Made by a program: the position numbers and the translations under genes. From Neptuniibacter marinus (GTDB lineage Bacteria > Pseudomonadota > Gammaproteobacteria > Pseudomonadales > Balneatricaceae), in contig NZ_LUTR01000002.1 in the NCBI RefSeq assembly GCF_001597725.1, forward strand, positions 186,001 through 250,000: DNA of 64,000 nucleotides, written 5' to 3'. The notes below the pieces were generated by a model, which worked only from the letters and a program-made list of their open reading frames with translations, had not been told where the DNA came from and made no database searches. Positions 29,708-43,295 of this stretch are shown piece by piece (the stretch's first letter is position 1; the number at the start of each line of letters is the position of its first letter).

Positions 29708-30019
29708 TTAGCCAAGGCTGATCTGCACTTCAACACCCGCTGCAAGATCTAGTTTCATTAGAGCATCCACTGTTTTTTCAGTTGGCTCAACGATATCTAG
29801 AACACGTTTATGAGTACGGATTTCATATTGATCACGTGCATCTTTATTCACGTGAGGAGAAACCAGAACTGTAAAACGTTCTTTACGGGTAGGAAGTGGG
29901 ATCGGACCACGTACTTGAGCGCCAGTTCTCTTTGCAGTATCTACGATTTCCTGCGCAGAAGAGTCGATCAAGCGATGATCAAAGGCTTTCAGACGAATAC
30001 GAATTTTCTGATTCTGCAT
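29708..30019 (-). CDS. rpsJ: 30S ribosomal protein S10 / NusE
   Basis: Small-subunit head protein that also acts with NusB in antitermination, 103 residues. The ATG at 30019 gives the universal start [23 protein letters not shown] three codons upstream (30028) sits at better spacing from GGAAA, so a 106-residue form is possible. It is the first gene of the S10 operon with its own promoter and a short leader. Confidence 0.95.
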   Translation of the reverse strand: MQNQKIRIRLKAFDHRLIDSSAQEIVDTAKRTGAQVRGPIPLPTRKERFTVLVSPHVNKDARDQYEIRTHKRVLDIVEPTEKTVDALMKLDLAAGVEVQISLG

Positions 30020-30087
30020 TTCGATCACACATTTCCAAAAAATTTTATTTACGGCACAATGCCGACCTCCCCCTACTATAAGGGGGA
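30020..30087 (-). promoter_or_regulatory. Short S10 operon leader with two stems
   Basis: From the predicted start near 30086 the leader is about 67 bases. TCCCCCT pairs with AGGGGGA (30068-30087) and CGGCA with TGCCG (30052-30064). A T6 run follows several bases later, before rpsJ. The E. coli L4-responsive leader is much longer, so regulation is probably different or reduced. Confidence 0.5.
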
Positions 30088-30092
30088 CGCAA

Positions 30093-30121
30093 ATTCTACT
30101 GACACAAAACCCTTAGGTCAA
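30093..30121 (-). promoter_or_regulatory. Sigma-70 promoter of the S10 operon
   Basis: On the minus strand TTGACC (30116-30121), a 17-base spacer and TAGAAT (30093-30098), with a discriminator TTGCGTCC. It lies between the tufA terminator and rpsJ, where the S10 promoter is expected. Confidence 0.8.
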
Positions 30122-30192
30122 GACCAGCAACCATTTATTTGCTCAATAATCAGCCAGCACCACAACATCAGCAGTGCAAACTAGTTATGAAC

Positions 30193-30216
30193 AAAAAAAA
30201 GCCCTCCAAAGAGGGC
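30193..30216 (-). terminator. Terminator after tufA
   Basis: On the minus strand GCCCTC-TTTG-GAGGGC (6 bp) is followed by eight T. It separates the str operon from the S10 operon promoter. Confidence 0.9.
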
Positions 30217-30236
30217 TTTCTTAAATTAAAGAGCTA

Positions 30237-31460
30237 TTACTCGATAATTTTAGATACAACACCAGCACCTACTGTACGACCGCCTTCACGGATCGCAAAA
30301 CGCAGGCCTTCTTCCATCGCAATCGGGTTGATTAGCGTAACATCCATCTGAACGTTATCGCCTGGCATTACCATTTCAACACCGTCTGGAAGCTCACATG
30401 CACCCGTGATATCCGTTGTACGGAAGTAGAACTGTGGACGGTAACCTTTGAAGAAAGGAGTATGACGACCACCCTCTTCTTTGGATAGCACGTACACTTC
30501 GCCTTCGAAACGAGTATGCGGTGTAATAGAACCTGGTGCAGCTAGAACCTGACCACGTTCAACATCTTCACGCTTAGTACCACGTAGAAGCGCACCAATG
30601 TTCTCACCTGCACGACCTTCGTCAAGCAGTTTACGGAACATTTCAACACCCGTACACGTTGTTGTCTGTGTTTCACGAATACCAACGATCTCAACTTCAG
30701 AACCTGTATTAATAATACCGCGCTCTACACGACCTGTTACTACAGTACCACGACCTTGGATAGAGAATACGTCCTCGATAGGCATAATGAATGCACCATC
30801 AATTGCACGCTCAGGCTCAGGAATATAAGAATCTAGCGTCTCAACCAGCGTCTTAACTGCTGTCGTACCCAGCCCATTATCATCTTCACCATTCAACGCC
30901 ATTAGCGCAGAACCTGCGATAATTGGTGTGTCATCACCTGGGAAGTCATACTGCTCTAGAAGCTCACGAAGCTCCATTTCAACCAATTCAAGCATCTCTT
31001 CGTATTCTTCAGAATCAGCACCGCCACAATCTTCTGCAAGAAGATCAGCTTTGTTCAAGAATACTACGATGTAAGGTACACCTACCTGACGAGAAAGCAG
31101 GATGTGCTCACGAGTCTGTGGCATAGGACCATCAGTCGCGCCACATACTAGAATCGCGCCATCCATCTGCGCAGCACCTGTGATCATGTTTTTTACATAA
31201 TCCGCGTGTCCTGGGCAATCAACGTGTGCGTAATGACGATCTGGAGAATCATACTCAACGTGTGAAGTCGCGATTGTGATACCACGCTCACGCTCTTCTG
31301 GAGCGTTATCGATACCATCGAATGCAACTGCATCACCACCCCAAACCTCAGCGCATACGCGAGTCAGAGCAGCAGTAAGTGTAGTTTTACCGTGGTCAAC
31401 GTGGCCGATTGTACCAACGTTAACATGCGGTTTTGAACGTTCAAATTGTTCTTTAGCCAC
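30237..31460 (-). CDS. tufA: Elongation factor Tu (copy A)
   Basis: GTPase that delivers aminoacyl-tRNA to the ribosome, 407 residues. G motifs are GHVDHGKTT (P loop), DCPGH and NKAD, and the second and third barrels are intact. It is 13 residues longer than E. coli EF-Tu, mostly from about ten extra acidic residues after NKAD ([14 protein letters not shown]). The protein is identical to the tufB product at 46794-48017. It is the last gene of the str operon, 39 bases after fusA, and is followed by a strong terminator. Confidence 0.98.
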   Translation of the reverse strand: MAKEQFERSKPHVNVGTIGHVDHGKTTLTAALTRVCAEVWGGDAVAFDGIDNAPEERERGITIATSHVEYDSPDRHYAHVDCPGHADYVKNMITGAAQMDGAILVCGATDGPMPQTREHILLSRQVGVPYIVVFLNKADLLAEDCGGADSEEYEEMLELVEMELRELLEQYDFPGDDTPIIAGSALMALNGEDDNGLGTTAVKTLVETLDSYIPEPERAIDGAFIMPIEDVFSIQGRGTVVTGRVERGIINTGSEVEIVGIRETQTTTCTGVEMFRKLLDEGRAGENIGALLRGTKREDVERGQVLAAPGSITPHTRFEGEVYVLSKEEGGRHTPFFKGYRPQFYFRTTDITGACELPDGVEMVMPGDNVQMDVTLINPIAMEEGLRFAIREGGRTVGAGVVSKIIE

Positions 31461-31499
31461 GTCTATTTCCTCTATCAGCTATCATTAGCAAATAAATAA

Positions 31500-33593
31500 T
31501 TAAGTAAAGTTAATTACAGCATCGGCAACCTTTTTGGGTGCTTCACCGTATTCGTCAAACTCCATCGAATAAGTTGCACGCCCCTGCGTAGCTGAACGAA
31601 GATCGGTTGCATAACCAAACATCTCCCCCAACGGTACAAGCGCATTAACAATCTTACCCGAAGAACTATCTTCCATACCCTGAACAAGGCCACGACGACG
31701 ATTAAGATCGCCCATCACATCACCCATATAATCTTCAGGGGTTACTACTTCTACCTTCATGACAGGCTCAAGCAGACAAGGATCTGCGTCTTGCGCAAAT
31801 TTCTTTAATGCCTGAGAAGCCGCAATTTTAAACGCCATCTCGTTAGAGTCAACATCATGAAACGAACCATCATATAGACGAGCCTTAAGCCCAATCAAAG
31901 GATATCCGGCAATGACGCCATTATGCATCTGCTCTTCAATACCTTTCTCTATTGCTGGTATAAATTCTCTTGGGATCGCACCGCCCACGATCTCATTGAT
32001 AAATTCCAATCCTTCTTCATCAGAAGGAGTAAATTCAATCACTACATGACCATACTGCCCGCGACCGCCCGATTGACGAATAAACTTGTGATTCGCATTA
32101 ACCGGTTTACGTATCTTTTCTCTATAGGCAACTTGTGGCTTACCAATATTTGCCTCAACCTTAAATTCTCGTTTCATTCGATCAACAAGAATATCAAGAT
32201 GCAGCTCGCCCATACCTGAAATAATGGTCTGGCCTGTTTCTTTATCTGTCTCAACCTTAAAAGAAGGGTCTTCTTGCGCCAATTTACCTAAGGCAATACC
32301 CATCTTCTCTTGATCAGCTTGAGATCTAGGCTCAACTGCAACCGAGATAACCGGCGCAGGAAACTCCATACGCTCTAGCACTATTCGATTATCACCATCA
32401 CACAGCGTATCGCCGGTGGTAACATCTTTCATACCAATAAGTGCAGCTATATCGCCCGCTCGAACTTCTTTAATCTCTTCGCGGTTATTCGCATGCATTT
32501 GCACCATACGACCCACACGCTCTTTCTTACCTTTAACCGAGTTATAAACCCCATCACCAGATTTCAGAACGCCCGAATAAACACGCACAAACGTCAACGT
32601 ACCCACAAAGGGATCTGTCGCAATTTTAAATGCTAAAGCAGAGAATGGAGCATCATCATCAGCATGACGCTCAGCAGGCGTTTCATCTTTATCGTCCAAT
32701 ATACCCTCAATCGCTTTAACTTCGATTGGCGATGGCATGAACTCAATCACCGCATCCAACATTGCTTGAACGCCTTTATTCTTAAAAGCGGAACCCGCCA
32801 ACATAAGAACAATATCGTTATCAAGCGTGCGTGAACGCAAGCCTTGCTTAATCTCTTCTACAGACAAATCACCCTCTTCGAGGTATTTATCCATTAATTC
32901 TTCATTTGCCTCTGCAGCTGCTTCAACTAATTGCTCACGCAATTTTTCAGCAGTTTCCTGCAGATCAGCTGGAATATCTTCCAGCTCATAAGTCATGCCT
33001 TGATCTGCTTCATTCCACATAATGGCTTTCATACGAATCAGATCAACCACACCTGCAAAATCTTCTTCCGTGCCAATAGGAATATTGATAGGTATAGCAT
33101 TTGCCCCAAGACGCTCTTTTAGCTGATCAACAACCATAAAGAAATCAGCACCCATACGATCCATCTTATTGACGAATACCATGCGCGGCACTTCATATTT
33201 ATTAGCCTGACGCCAAACAGTCTCAGTCTGAGGCTGAACACCAGAAGAGGCACAAAGCACAACAACAGCACCATCTAACACACGCAAAGAACGCTCTACT
33301 TCAATGGTGAAGTCAACGTGCCCCGGCGTATCAATAATATTAATTCGATGGTCTTCGAATTGTTGGCTCATGCCCTTCCAGAAGCAGGTAGTTGCAGCAG
33401 ACGTGATAGTAATACCACGCTCCTGCTCCTGCTCCATCCAGTCCATAGTTGCAGCACCGTCATGCACTTCACCAATCTTATGAGAAAGACCGGTGTAAAA
33501 CAGAACACGCTCCGTAGTCGTCGTTTTACCGGCATCCACATGTGCGCAGATACCGATGTTGCGATAACGTGATATAGGAGTCTTACGAGCCAC
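31500..33593 (-). CDS. fusA: Elongation factor G
   Basis: Ribosomal translocase GTPase of 697 residues with five domains. G motifs are [17 protein letters not shown] and NKMD, and the switch block [12 protein letters not shown] is present. The domain IV loop region follows the family ([16 protein letters not shown]). It lies in the str operon between rpsG (18 bases upstream) and tufA. Confidence 0.98.
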   Translation of the reverse strand: MARKTPISRYRNIGICAHVDAGKTTTTERVLFYTGLSHKIGEVHDGAATMDWMEQEQERGITITSAATTCFWKGMSQQFEDHRINIIDTPGHVDFTIEVERSLRVLDGAVVVLCASSGVQPQTETVWRQANKYEVPRMVFVNKMDRMGADFFMVVDQLKERLGANAIPINIPIGTEEDFAGVVDLIRMKAIMWNEADQGMTYELEDIPADLQETAEKLREQLVEAAAEANEELMDKYLEEGDLSVEEIKQGLRSRTLDNDIVLMLAGSAFKNKGVQAMLDAVIEFMPSPIEVKAIEGILDDKDETPAERHADDDAPFSALAFKIATDPFVGTLTFVRVYSGVLKSGDGVYNSVKGKKERVGRMVQMHANNREEIKEVRAGDIAALIGMKDVTTGDTLCDGDNRIVLERMEFPAPVISVAVEPRSQADQEKMGIALGKLAQEDPSFKVETDKETGQTIISGMGELHLDILVDRMKREFKVEANIGKPQVAYREKIRKPVNANHKFIRQSGGRGQYGHVVIEFTPSDEEGLEFINEIVGGAIPREFIPAIEKGIEEQMHNGVIAGYPLIGLKARLYDGSFHDVDSNEMAFKIAASQALKKFAQDADPCLLEPVMKVEVVTPEDYMGDVMGDLNRRRGLVQGMEDSSSGKIVNALVPLGEMFGYATDLRSATQGRATYSMEFDEYGEAPKKVADAVINFT

Positions 33594-33611
33594 AACTTAG
33601 TCCTCAGCTTT

Positions 33612-34091
<480 letters not shown>

Positions 34092-34206
34092 TCAATTCAT
34101 TAAAAGGTCTTCAGGTTTTCCAAGTATGTAAACTTGGCCTTACTCTTACCGCGTATCCGGTTTAGCTTCTTAGTCTTACAAGAAAGCTGCGCCGCAGGGA
34201 CTACGA

Positions 34207-34581
34207 TTAAGATTTAGGACGCTTAGCACCGTATTTAGAACGGCCTTGCTTACGCTCACTAACACCTGAGCAGTCCAGTGCACCACGTACCGTATGGTAG
34301 CGAACACCTGGAAGGTCCTTAACACGACCACCACGAATTAGAACAACACTATGCTCCTGTAGGTTGTGACCTTCACCACCAATGTAGGAAGCAACCTCGA
34401 AGCCGTTGGTCAAACGAACACGACATACTTTACGTAATGCTGAGTTCGGTTTTTTCGGAGTAGTGGTGTAAACACGGGTACATACGCCACGACGCTGAGG
34501 ACAAGCCTGCAATGCACGAACATCGCTAGGTTGAACTTTGCGTTTACGCGGTTTACGTACCAACTGGTTAATCGTTGCCAT
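34207..34581 (-). CDS. rpsL: 30S ribosomal protein S12
   Basis: Decoding-centre protein of 124 residues. Lys43 ([12 protein letters not shown]) and Lys88 (GGRVKDLPG) are the wild-type, streptomycin-sensitive residues. Asp89 is the usual methylthiolation site. It is the first gene of the str operon, about 140 bases after rpoC, with GGAG before the ATG. Confidence 0.98.
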   Translation of the reverse strand: MATINQLVRKPRKRKVQPSDVRALQACPQRRGVCTRVYTTTPKKPNSALRKVCRVRLTNGFEVASYIGGEGHNLQEHSVVLIRGGRVKDLPGVRYHTVRGALDCSGVSERKQGRSKYGAKRPKS

Positions 34582-34646
34582 TTAAGCAAACTCCACGTTT
34601 TGATTTAACACCATAAAAATTGGATATTTTTCAATCCAACCACAAA

Positions 34647-34676
34647 GGGGCCGGAATTTTAATAAATTCCGGCCCC
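34647..34676 (-). terminator. Long hairpin after rpoC
   Basis: GGGGCCGGAATTT (34647-34659) and AAATTCCGGCCCC (34664-34676) form a perfect 13-bp stem with a 4-base loop. On the minus strand only TTTG follows, so the U-run is weak. It is well placed to end the rpoBC transcript, perhaps partly. Confidence 0.7.
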
Positions 34677-34684
34677 AACATCAA
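34656..34684 (-). promoter_or_regulatory. Candidate str operon promoter overlapping the rpoC hairpin
   Basis: On the minus strand TTGATG (34679-34684), a 17-base spacer and TAAAAT (34656-34661). The -10 element lies in the loop of the rpoC terminator stem. A leader of about 70 bases would precede rpsL. Confidence 0.45.
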
Positions 34685-34723
34685 ACACTGAGTACTATTT
34701 ATTCAATAAAAATGAAAAAATAG

Positions 34724-37700
34724 TTATTCAGCGTCTGGCATAGACGCATTTAATGCTTCAGTTAGTGCTTGTTGCACATCTTCTGCACTTACAGTCGCAC
34801 TTTCACCTTCAGCAGGTTGAGCACGCTTGCGTTTGCGTTCTTCGTGGTAAGCCAGACCTGAACCCGCTGGGATCAGACGACCAACCACGACATTTTCTTT
34901 CAAGCCGCGCAAGAAGTCCTGCTTGCCTGTTACTGCACCTTCAGTCAATACACGCGTTGTCTCTTGGAAGGACGCGGCAGAGATGAAGGACTCAGTTGCA
35001 AGTGATGCTTTAGTAATACCCAGCAACACACGGTCAAACTTAGCAGGGATCTTACCTGCTGCTTCAAGCTCTTCGTTCTCAGCCAATACCGCTTGGTATT
35101 CAACCTGATCACCTGTAATAAAGCTTGAATCACCTGAGGAGACGATTTCAACTTTACGCAACATCTGACGAACAATAACTTCGATGTGCTTATCGTTGAT
35201 ACCTACACCCTGTAGGCGGTATACATCTTGAATCTCGCTGGTAATGTACTTAGCCAGCTCTTCAACACCCAGAATACGCAAGATGTCATGTGGGTTAGAT
35301 GGGCCATCAGAGATAACCTCACCTTTATTCACTTGCTCACCTTCGAAGACGTTTAAATTACGCCATTTCTGGATCATTGTTTCGTGTGGCTCAGCATCGC
35401 TTGGCGAGATAACTAAACGCTTTTTGCCTTTAGTTTCTTTACCGAAGCCGATGATACCTGATACTTCAGCTAAGATAGAGGACTCTTTTGGCTTACGTGC
35501 TTCAAATAAGTCAGCAACACGTGGTAGACCACCGGTGATATCCTTGTTCACAGAACCTTCCTGCGGGATACGAGCCAGTACATCACCCACCTGAACATCA
35601 GCACCATTACTTAAGTTCATAATCGCTTTCGCAGGTAATAGATACTGCGCAGCAGAATCTGTACCTGGGTGCATTACATCATTACCTTTAGCATCCAATA
35701 ACTTGATCATTGGGCGGATATCTTTACCTGCCGCTGGACGATCTTTGTTATCAAGTACTTCGGTTGTAGACAAACCGGTCAATTCATCAGTCTGACTCTT
35801 AACGGTAATACCATCATCCATACCTGATAATTCAACGCGACCCGCCACTTCAGAGATAATTGGATGCGTATGCGGATCCCAATTAGCAACAATGTCGCCC
35901 GCTTCAACTTTACTGCCATTCTTAACTTTGATTACAGAACCGTATGGAAGCTTATAACGTTCACGCTCACGACCATGCTCATCAGTCACACCAAGTTCAC
36001 CCGAGCGCGAAGTTGCAACTAATGCACCATCTGGACGCTCAACAAACTTAAGATCATGTAGACGAATCTCACCGCCATTCTTAACTTGGATACTATCCAC
36101 TGCTGCAGCTCGCGAAGCTGCACCACCTATATGGAACGTACGCATGGTAAGCTGTGTACCCGGCTCACCGATTGACTGAGCGGCGATAACACCTACAGCC
36201 TCACCTGGGTTAACCAGGTGACCACGGCCTAGATCACGACCATAACAGCTTGCACAGATACCGTGACGAGTACGACATGTAATAGCACTACGCACAATGA
36301 TCTCATCAATGGATGAATAGATATCTTCGTTTTCTAAACGATGCTTCCATGCCTCATCAATTAATGTACCTGCAGCAATAAGAACATCTTTACCTGATGG
36401 ATCAAGAACATCCTGAGCTACAACACGACCTAACACTCGATCAGCCAGCGCAACTACAACATCACCGCCTTCGATTAGAGGAATCATTGACAAACCTTCC
36501 TCTGTGCCACAATCAGCTTCCGTGATCACAACATCCTGAGCAACATCAACCAAACGACGCGTCAAGTAACCAGAGTTTGCTGTTTTCAGTGCTGTATCCG
36601 CTAGACCTTTACGTGCACCATGGGTTGAGATGAAGTACTGAAGTACGTTCAAACCTTCACGGAAGTTCGCAGTGATCGGCGTTTCGATAATTGAGCCATC
36701 TGGCTTAGCCATCAAACCACGCATACCGGCAAGCTGGCGAATCTGCGCAGCACTACCACGGGCACCGGAGTCGGCCATCATATAAACAGAGTTAAATGAC
36801 TCTTGCTCTGATTCTTTACCGTCTTTAGTAATAACCGGTTCAGTTTTCAAGTTATCCATCATCTTCTTAGCTAACAGTTCATTAGCACGAGACCAGATAT
36901 CGATAACTTTGTTGTATTTCTCACCTTGAGTTACCAAACCATCAGCAAACTGACGTTCGATATCTACAACTTCGGTTTCCGCCTCTTCGATAATCAGCGT
37001 TTTTTCTGCTGGAATCTCGAAATCGTTCACACCGATCGATACACCAGACATAGTTGCCTGACGGAAGCCGGTATACATCAGTTGGTCGGCAAAGATAACC
37101 GTATCTTTCAAACCACAACGACGATAGGCTTCATTCAATAGACGGGAAATAGCTTTCTTCTTCATTGGCTGGTTAACCAGCTCATAAGGAAGGCCGTTTG
37201 GAACGATAGCAAACAATAAAGCACGACCAGCCGTTGTTTCTTTCAGCTCAGTGATAACTTCAACATTACCTTCGATATCACGAATCGTTTCAGTAATACG
37301 TACTTTAATTCCAGCCTGAAGATCTAACTGACCTGCACCTTGGGCACGAGCGATCTCATCAATATCCGAGAACACCATGCCTTCACCTTTCGCATTTACA
37401 CGCTCACGAGTCATGTAGTACAGACCCAATACAACGTCTTGCGAAGGAACGATAATCGGCTCACCGTTAGCAGGAGATAACACGTTATTGGTCGACATCA
37501 TCAATGCCCGTGCTTCTAGCTGCGCTTCAATAGTCAACGGTACGTGTACCGCCATCTGGTCACCATCGAAGTCGGCGTTGTATGCCGCACATACTAATGG
37601 GTGCAGTTGAATTGCCTTACCTTCGATTAGCACAGGCTCAAACGCCTGGATACCTAAACGGTGAAGTGTTGGTGCACGGTTAAGCAGTACCGGATGTTCA

Positions 37701-38950
37701 CGGATAACTTCATCCAAGATATCCCATACTAATGCTTCTTCGCGCTCAACCATCTTCTTAGCAGCTTTAATCGTAGTAGCGTGACCACGAAGCTCTAGTT
37801 TAGAGAAGATAAAAGGCTTAAATAGCTCAAGTGCCATCTTCTTAGGAAGACCACACTGATGTAAACGTAGGTATGGACCTACCACGATTACAGAACGACC
37901 AGAGTAATCTACACGTTTACCCAATAAGTTCTGACGGAAACGACCCTGCTTACCTTTGATCATATCAGCCAAAGATTTCAGAGGGCGCTTGTTAGAACCG
38001 GTAATAGCACGACCGCGACGACCGTTGTCTAACAACGCATCAACAGATTCTTGCAACATACGTTTTTCGTTACGTACGATGATATCCGGAGCATTAAGAT
38101 CCAACAGACGCTTAAGACGGTTGTTACGGTTGATAACTCGACGGTACAGATCGTTAAGATCAGACGTTGCGAAACGGCCACCATCAAGAGGAACCAATGG
38201 GCGAAGATCTGGCGGAAGAACCGGCAGCACTTCAAGAATCATCCACTCAGGTTTGTTACCTGATTTGTAGAATGCTTCTAGCAACTTAAGACGCTTAGAT
38301 AGCTTCTTAATTTTTGTTTCAGAGCTAGTCTGTGGCAACTCTTCACGTAAACGGTCAACTTCTTCTTTTAACTCAATTGAAGAAAGCAGCTCACGTACCG
38401 CTTCAGCACCCATACGGGCATCAAAGTCATCACCAAACTCTTCAAGCGCTTCAAAGTATTGCTCATCGTTCAACATCTGACCACGCTCAAGGGTAGTCAT
38501 ACCTGGATCGATAACAACGAAAGACTCGAAGTAAAGAACACGTTCAATATCACGCAACGTCATATCAAGCATCAAGCCAATACGGGACGGAAGTGATTTA
38601 AGGAACCAAATGTGGGCAACTGGAGATGCTAATTCGATGTGCGCCATACGCTCACGACGAACTTTAGCCAGCGTAACTTCTACGCCACACTTCTCACAGA
38701 TAACACCACGATGCTTCATACGCTTGTATTTGCCGCATAAGCATTCGTAATCTTTTACTGGGCCAAAAATTTTGGCACAGAATAAACCTTCGCGCTCAGG
38801 CTTGAAGGTACGGTAGTTAATGGTTTCTGGCTTTTTAACTTCACCATAAGACCATGAACGGATCATCTCAGGGGAAGCCAGAGTGATCTTGATCGAGTCA
38901 AACTCTTCAGATTGACCCTGTGTTTTAAGCAGATTCAGCAGATCTTTCAT
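34724..38950 (-). CDS. rpoC: RNA polymerase beta' subunit
   Basis: Catalytic subunit of RNA polymerase, 1408 residues. The active-site motif [12 protein letters not shown] holds the magnesium. The N-terminal zinc finger uses Cys70, Cys72, Cys85 and Cys88. A second zinc site appears as [19 protein letters not shown], and the trigger-loop region begins [20 protein letters not shown]. It follows rpoB by 76 bases. Confidence 0.98.
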   Translation of the reverse strand: MKDLLNLLKTQGQSEEFDSIKITLASPEMIRSWSYGEVKKPETINYRTFKPEREGLFCAKIFGPVKDYECLCGKYKRMKHRGVICEKCGVEVTLAKVRRERMAHIELASPVAHIWFLKSLPSRIGLMLDMTLRDIERVLYFESFVVIDPGMTTLERGQMLNDEQYFEALEEFGDDFDARMGAEAVRELLSSIELKEEVDRLREELPQTSSETKIKKLSKRLKLLEAFYKSGNKPEWMILEVLPVLPPDLRPLVPLDGGRFATSDLNDLYRRVINRNNRLKRLLDLNAPDIIVRNEKRMLQESVDALLDNGRRGRAITGSNKRPLKSLADMIKGKQGRFRQNLLGKRVDYSGRSVIVVGPYLRLHQCGLPKKMALELFKPFIFSKLELRGHATTIKAAKKMVEREEALVWDILDEVIREHPVLLNRAPTLHRLGIQAFEPVLIEGKAIQLHPLVCAAYNADFDGDQMAVHVPLTIEAQLEARALMMSTNNVLSPANGEPIIVPSQDVVLGLYYMTRERVNAKGEGMVFSDIDEIARAQGAGQLDLQAGIKVRITETIRDIEGNVEVITELKETTAGRALLFAIVPNGLPYELVNQPMKKKAISRLLNEAYRRCGLKDTVIFADQLMYTGFRQATMSGVSIGVNDFEIPAEKTLIIEEAETEVVDIERQFADGLVTQGEKYNKVIDIWSRANELLAKKMMDNLKTEPVITKDGKESEQESFNSVYMMADSGARGSAAQIRQLAGMRGLMAKPDGSIIETPITANFREGLNVLQYFISTHGARKGLADTALKTANSGYLTRRLVDVAQDVVITEADCGTEEGLSMIPLIEGGDVVVALADRVLGRVVAQDVLDPSGKDVLIAAGTLIDEAWKHRLENEDIYSSIDEIIVRSAITCRTRHGICASCYGRDLGRGHLVNPGEAVGVIAAQSIGEPGTQLTMRTFHIGGAASRAAAVDSIQVKNGGEIRLHDLKFVERPDGALVATSRSGELGVTDEHGRERERYKLPYGSVIKVKNGSKVEAGDIVANWDPHTHPIISEVAGRVELSGMDDGITVKSQTDELTGLSTTEVLDNKDRPAAGKDIRPMIKLLDAKGNDVMHPGTDSAAQYLLPAKAIMNLSNGADVQVGDVLARIPQEGSVNKDITGGLPRVADLFEARKPKESSILAEVSGIIGFGKETKGKKRLVISPSDAEPHETMIQKWRNLNVFEGEQVNKGEVISDGPSNPHDILRILGVEELAKYITSEIQDVYRLQGVGINDKHIEVIVRQMLRKVEIVSSGDSSFITGDQVEYQAVLAENEELEAAGKIPAKFDRVLLGITKASLATESFISAASFQETTRVLTEGAVTGKQDFLRGLKENVVVGRLIPAGSGLAYHEERKRKRAQPAEGESATVSAEDVQQALTEALNASMPDAE

Positions 38951-39026
38951 TCTTTCAAGCTCCTAACGGAGTTCTTGCTTAAGGCCGCCCTAATGGGCGA
39001 CCCCCGCCTGGTATACAGTTTTGTGC

Positions 39027-42000
39027 TTATTCGGATTCGAGCTCGATGTCGATACCCAGAGAACGAATCTCTTTAATAAGTACGTTGAAGGATTCCGGCA
39101 TACCCGGCTCCATACGATGATCGCCATCCACAATGTTTTTATACATTTTGGTACGACCATTAACGTCATCGGACTTAACTGTGAGCATCTCTTGCAGAGT
39201 ATATGCAGCACCATAAGCTTCTAGTGCCCACACCTCCATCTCACCGAATCGCTGACCACCGAACTGAGCTTTACCACCCAGCGGCTGCTGAGTAACAAGG
39301 CTATAGGAGCCAGTTGAACGCGCATGCATCTTATCATCAACCAAATGGTTCAATTTCAGCATATACATGTAACCAACGGTTACAGGGCGATCAAACTGAT
39401 TACCTGTACGGCCATCAAACAATGTTGTCTGACCTGTATCACTTAAGCCCGCTAAACGTAGCAACGACTTAAGCTCAACCTCTTTAGCGCCATCAAATGC
39501 AGGCGTTGCCAGTGGAACACCACCGCAAAGGTTTTTAGCCAGTTCAAGAATCTCTTCATCAGTAAAGCCATCTAAATCTTCAGTGCGGCTATTCACACCC
39601 GCACCTAAATCAGCGTTGTAGATCTGATGCAAAAATTCACGAATCTCTTTAACCGTTTCAGCACGCTCACGCTCTTGATCTAGCATCTGATTGATGCGAC
39701 GACCAAGGCCTTTAGCGGCCATACCCATATGAGTCTCTAGAACCTGACCAACGTTCATTCGCGATGGTACACCTAACGGGTTCAGCACAATATCTACTGG
39801 CTCACCATGCTCATCATAAGGCATATCTTCAACAGGCATGATTACGGAAATAACACCCTTGTTACCATGACGACCGGCCATCTTGTCACCCGGTTGTACG
39901 CGGCGCTTAGTAGCCACATAAACCTTAACAATTTTCAGGACGCCAGGCGCAAGATCATCACCTGTTTGCAACTTGTTCTTTTTATCTTCGAAACGCTTAT
40001 CAAGCGATTCTTTACGCTCTTCTAAATGCTTCTCTGCAAGCTCAAGCTGTTCCGCCGCTGTTTCATCAGAAATACGAATATTGAACCAATCGGTTTTAGA
40101 CAAACCATCTAGGAATTCAGCGGTGATCTCTTCACCTTTTCCAAGACCTGCGCCACCATCAGCTTTTAGACCAACAAGCACTTTACCTAAACGTTCAAAC
40201 GTCGCTTGTTCAACTATACGAAGCTCTTCATATAGATCCTTACGAATAGAATCTAGCTCAGACTTCTCGATTGCTAATGCACGCTCATCTTTCTGAACGC
40301 CGTCACGTGTAAATACTTGTACATCGATAACTTTACCAACCGTACCTGTCTTAACACGCAGGGAAGTATCTTTAACATCCGATGCTTTCTCACCAAAGAT
40401 AGCTCTTAGTAGCTTCTCTTCTGGTGTTAGCTGGCTTTCACCTTTAGGCGTCACTTTACCAACAAGGATATCGCCAGGACCTACTTCAGCACCTATATGC
40501 ACGATGCCAGCCTCATCTAGCTTAGCTAGAGCAGACTCACCTACATTCGGAATATCAGAGGTAATTTCTTCAGAACCCAGTTTAGTATCACGTGCAACAC
40601 AAGTAAGTTCTTGAATATGGATAGTTGTGAAACGATCTTCCTGAACGACACGCTCAGAGATAAGGATCGAATCCTCAAAGTTATAACCATTCCAAGGCAT
40701 AAACGCGATACGCATGTTCTGGCCTAGGGCTAGTTCACCCATATCCACAGATGGACCATCTGCCATAACATCGCCAACATTAACCTGATCACCTGGGTTC
40801 ACGATAGAACGCTGATTGATACATGTATTTTGGTTGGAGCGTGTATATTTAGTCAGGTTATAGATATCTACACCTGCATCGCCGGCAGTCACTTCGTCAT
40901 CTCTAACACGAACCACTATACGGCTCGCATCAACTGACTCAATCACACCACCACGACGGGCAACAACACATACACCGGAATCCTGAGCAACGTTACGTTC
41001 AATACCTGTACCTACAAGCGGTTTATCCGCACGTAGCGTTGGTACCGCCTGACGCTGCATGTTTGAACCCATCAATGCACGGTTAGCATCATCATGCTCT
41101 AAGAACGGAATCAATGAAGCCGCTACAGACACAACCTGACGCGGTGAAACGTCCATGTACTGTACTTTTTCAGGCTGCATAACCGTTGTTTCATTCAAGT
41201 GACGAACAGTAACCAACTCATCAAGTAAGCGACCCTCTTCGTCCATTGTTGCTGATGCCTGTGCGATTACGAAGGTGTTCTCTTCGATTGCAGACAGGTA
41301 ATCCAGCTCGTCAGTTACTTTGCTATCAACAACACGGCGATATGGTGTTTCAAGGAAACCATAATCATTTGTGCGAGCAAAGGTAGCCAAAGAGTTAATC
41401 AAACCAATGTTTGGCCCCTCTGGCGTTTCGATTGGACATACACGACCGTAATGTGTCGGATGTACGTCTCGTACTTCAAAACCAGCACGTTCACGCGTCA
41501 AACCACCTGGGCCTAAAGCAGAAACACGACGCTTATGGGTAACTTCAGACAACGGGTTGTTCTGGTCCATAAACTGAGAAAGCTGAGAAGAACCAAAAAA
41601 CTCTTTAATCGCTGCAGCCACAGGCTTAGCATTAATAAGATCCTGTGGCATTAAGTTATCAGATTCAGCCATACTTAGACGTTCACGCACAGCACGTTCA
41701 ACACGAACAAGACCAACGCGGAACTGATTCTCTGCCATTTCACCAACAGAACGGATGCGACGGTTACCTAGGTGATCTATATCATCTACCGTACCCTTAC
41801 CGTTACGGATATCAATTAAGGTTTTCATCACCTCAAGGATATCTTCTTTATCTAGAACACCAGAACCTTCAACCTCATCACGACCTAGGCGACGGTTGAA
41901 TTTCATACGACCTACAGCCGAAAGGTCATAACGGTCTTCACTGAAGAACAGGTTTTCAAACAATGCTTCAGCAGATTCTTTTGTTGGTGGCTCACCAGGA

Positions 42001-43127
42001 CGCATCATACGGTAGATTTCTACCAGAGCTTCTAACTGGTTACGCGTTGGATCGTTGCGCAATGTATCAGAAACAAACGGACCACAATCCAACTCGTTTG
42101 TGTATAGCGTTTCAAACGTTGTGATATTAGCAACGCGTAACTGCTCAACCAATTCTTCTGTAATTTCAGCATTACTACCACAGATCAGCTCACCGGTTGC
42201 AGGATCAACAACGTCTCGTGCAATCGCTCTGCCTACAAGATACTCCATAGGCACTTCTAGCTGCTCCATGCCTACTTTCGCCATTTGGCGAATGTGACGT
42301 GGTGTAATACGGCGTCCGGCTTCAACTACTACATTGCCATCAGTATCTTTTACTTCAAAAGATAGGGTTTCACCACGCAGACGGTCAGCGATCAAATGCA
42401 TTTTGATCGATTCGCTACCTAAACTCCAAGTCGTATTCTCGAAGAAAATATCAAGAATCTCTTCAGTCTGGTAACCCAAAGCACGCAACAAAATAGTTGC
42501 AGGCAATTTACGACGACGGTCAATACGGACAAATAAACTATCTTTAGGGTCAAATTCAAAATCCAACCATGAACCACGGTAAGGAATAATACGCGCAGAA
42601 TAAAGCAGTTTCCCAGATGAATGGGTTTTACCTTTATCATGGTCAAAGAATACACCTGGTGAACGATGAAGCTGTGAAACAATCACTCGCTCAGTACCGT
42701 TTACAACAAATGTACCGTTATCAGTCATCAAAGGCATCTCGCCCATGTAGACTTCTTGTTCTTTAATATCTTTAACAGCCTTATTGCTGGATTCGCGGTC
42801 ATAAATAACCAAGCGAACTTTCACGCGCAGTGGAGCTGCATACGTAATACCGCGTATCTGACACTCTTTAACGTCAAATACAGGCTCACCCAGACGGTAG
42901 CCCACATATTCCAGAGATGCATTTCCAGAATAGGACACGATTGGGAAGACAGAGTTAAATGCTGCATGCAGACCAGCATCCAAACGATCTGCTGCTTCAA
43001 CTCCTGTCTGCAAAAACTTTTTATAGGAGTCGAGCTGTATTGCTAGCAAGTAAGGCACATCCATTACTTGCGGCAATTTACCGAAGTCCTTACGGATGCG
43101 TTTCTTTTCAGTGTATGAATAAGCCAT
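39027..43127 (-). CDS. rpoB: RNA polymerase beta subunit
   Basis: Second large polymerase subunit, 1366 residues, slightly longer than the 1342 of E. coli. The rifampicin pocket reads [20 protein letters not shown] followed by [11 protein letters not shown], the sensitive-type consensus with conservative changes. The C-terminus contains the clamp contact [20 protein letters not shown] terminator-like hairpin and a possible internal TATAAT (43153-43158) lie between rplL and this gene. Confidence 0.98.
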   Translation of the reverse strand: MAYSYTEKKRIRKDFGKLPQVMDVPYLLAIQLDSYKKFLQTGVEAADRLDAGLHAAFNSVFPIVSYSGNASLEYVGYRLGEPVFDVKECQIRGITYAAPLRVKVRLVIYDRESSNKAVKDIKEQEVYMGEMPLMTDNGTFVVNGTERVIVSQLHRSPGVFFDHDKGKTHSSGKLLYSARIIPYRGSWLDFEFDPKDSLFVRIDRRRKLPATILLRALGYQTEEILDIFFENTTWSLGSESIKMHLIADRLRGETLSFEVKDTDGNVVVEAGRRITPRHIRQMAKVGMEQLEVPMEYLVGRAIARDVVDPATGELICGSNAEITEELVEQLRVANITTFETLYTNELDCGPFVSDTLRNDPTRNQLEALVEIYRMMRPGEPPTKESAEALFENLFFSEDRYDLSAVGRMKFNRRLGRDEVEGSGVLDKEDILEVMKTLIDIRNGKGTVDDIDHLGNRRIRSVGEMAENQFRVGLVRVERAVRERLSMAESDNLMPQDLINAKPVAAAIKEFFGSSQLSQFMDQNNPLSEVTHKRRVSALGPGGLTRERAGFEVRDVHPTHYGRVCPIETPEGPNIGLINSLATFARTNDYGFLETPYRRVVDSKVTDELDYLSAIEENTFVIAQASATMDEEGRLLDELVTVRHLNETTVMQPEKVQYMDVSPRQVVSVAASLIPFLEHDDANRALMGSNMQRQAVPTLRADKPLVGTGIERNVAQDSGVCVVARRGGVIESVDASRIVVRVRDDEVTAGDAGVDIYNLTKYTRSNQNTCINQRSIVNPGDQVNVGDVMADGPSVDMGELALGQNMRIAFMPWNGYNFEDSILISERVVQEDRFTTIHIQELTCVARDTKLGSEEITSDIPNVGESALAKLDEAGIVHIGAEVGPGDILVGKVTPKGESQLTPEEKLLRAIFGEKASDVKDTSLRVKTGTVGKVIDVQVFTRDGVQKDERALAIEKSELDSIRKDLYEELRIVEQATFERLGKVLVGLKADGGAGLGKGEEITAEFLDGLSKTDWFNIRISDETAAEQLELAEKHLEERKESLDKRFEDKKNKLQTGDDLAPGVLKIVKVYVATKRRVQPGDKMAGRHGNKGVISVIMPVEDMPYDEHGEPVDIVLNPLGVPSRMNVGQVLETHMGMAAKGLGRRINQMLDQERERAETVKEIREFLHQIYNADLGAGVNSRTEDLDGFTDEEILELAKNLCGGVPLATPAFDGAKEVELKSLLRLAGLSDTGQTTLFDGRTGNQFDRPVTVGYMYMLKLNHLVDDKMHARSTGSYSLVTQQPLGGKAQFGGQRFGEMEVWALEAYGAAYTLQEMLTVKSDDVNGRTKMYKNIVDGDHRMEPGMPESFNVLIKEIRSLGIDIELESE

Positions 43128-43220
43128 CAGTGTTCCCCAGCAAGTGCACCAAATTATAAGCAGACCGAAACCCGTTTCGGACTGTGTTACCGCAATTTAT
43201 TTGCTGTCTATAAATAACGG

Positions 43221-43250
43221 AAAAAGGCCGGTGGCACTTTGCCACCAGCC
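43221..43250 (-). terminator. Attenuator-like terminator between rplL and rpoB
   Basis: On the minus strand GGTGGCA-AAG-TGCCACC plus three outer pairs past a mismatch is followed by TTTTT. An attenuator at this site sets the ribosomal-protein to polymerase ratio in E. coli. The position and form here suggest the same function. Confidence 0.75.
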
Positions 43251-43295
43251 ATCAGCACCTCGAACAGAAAACTGCTCGAATTAGCATTGAAGTAA

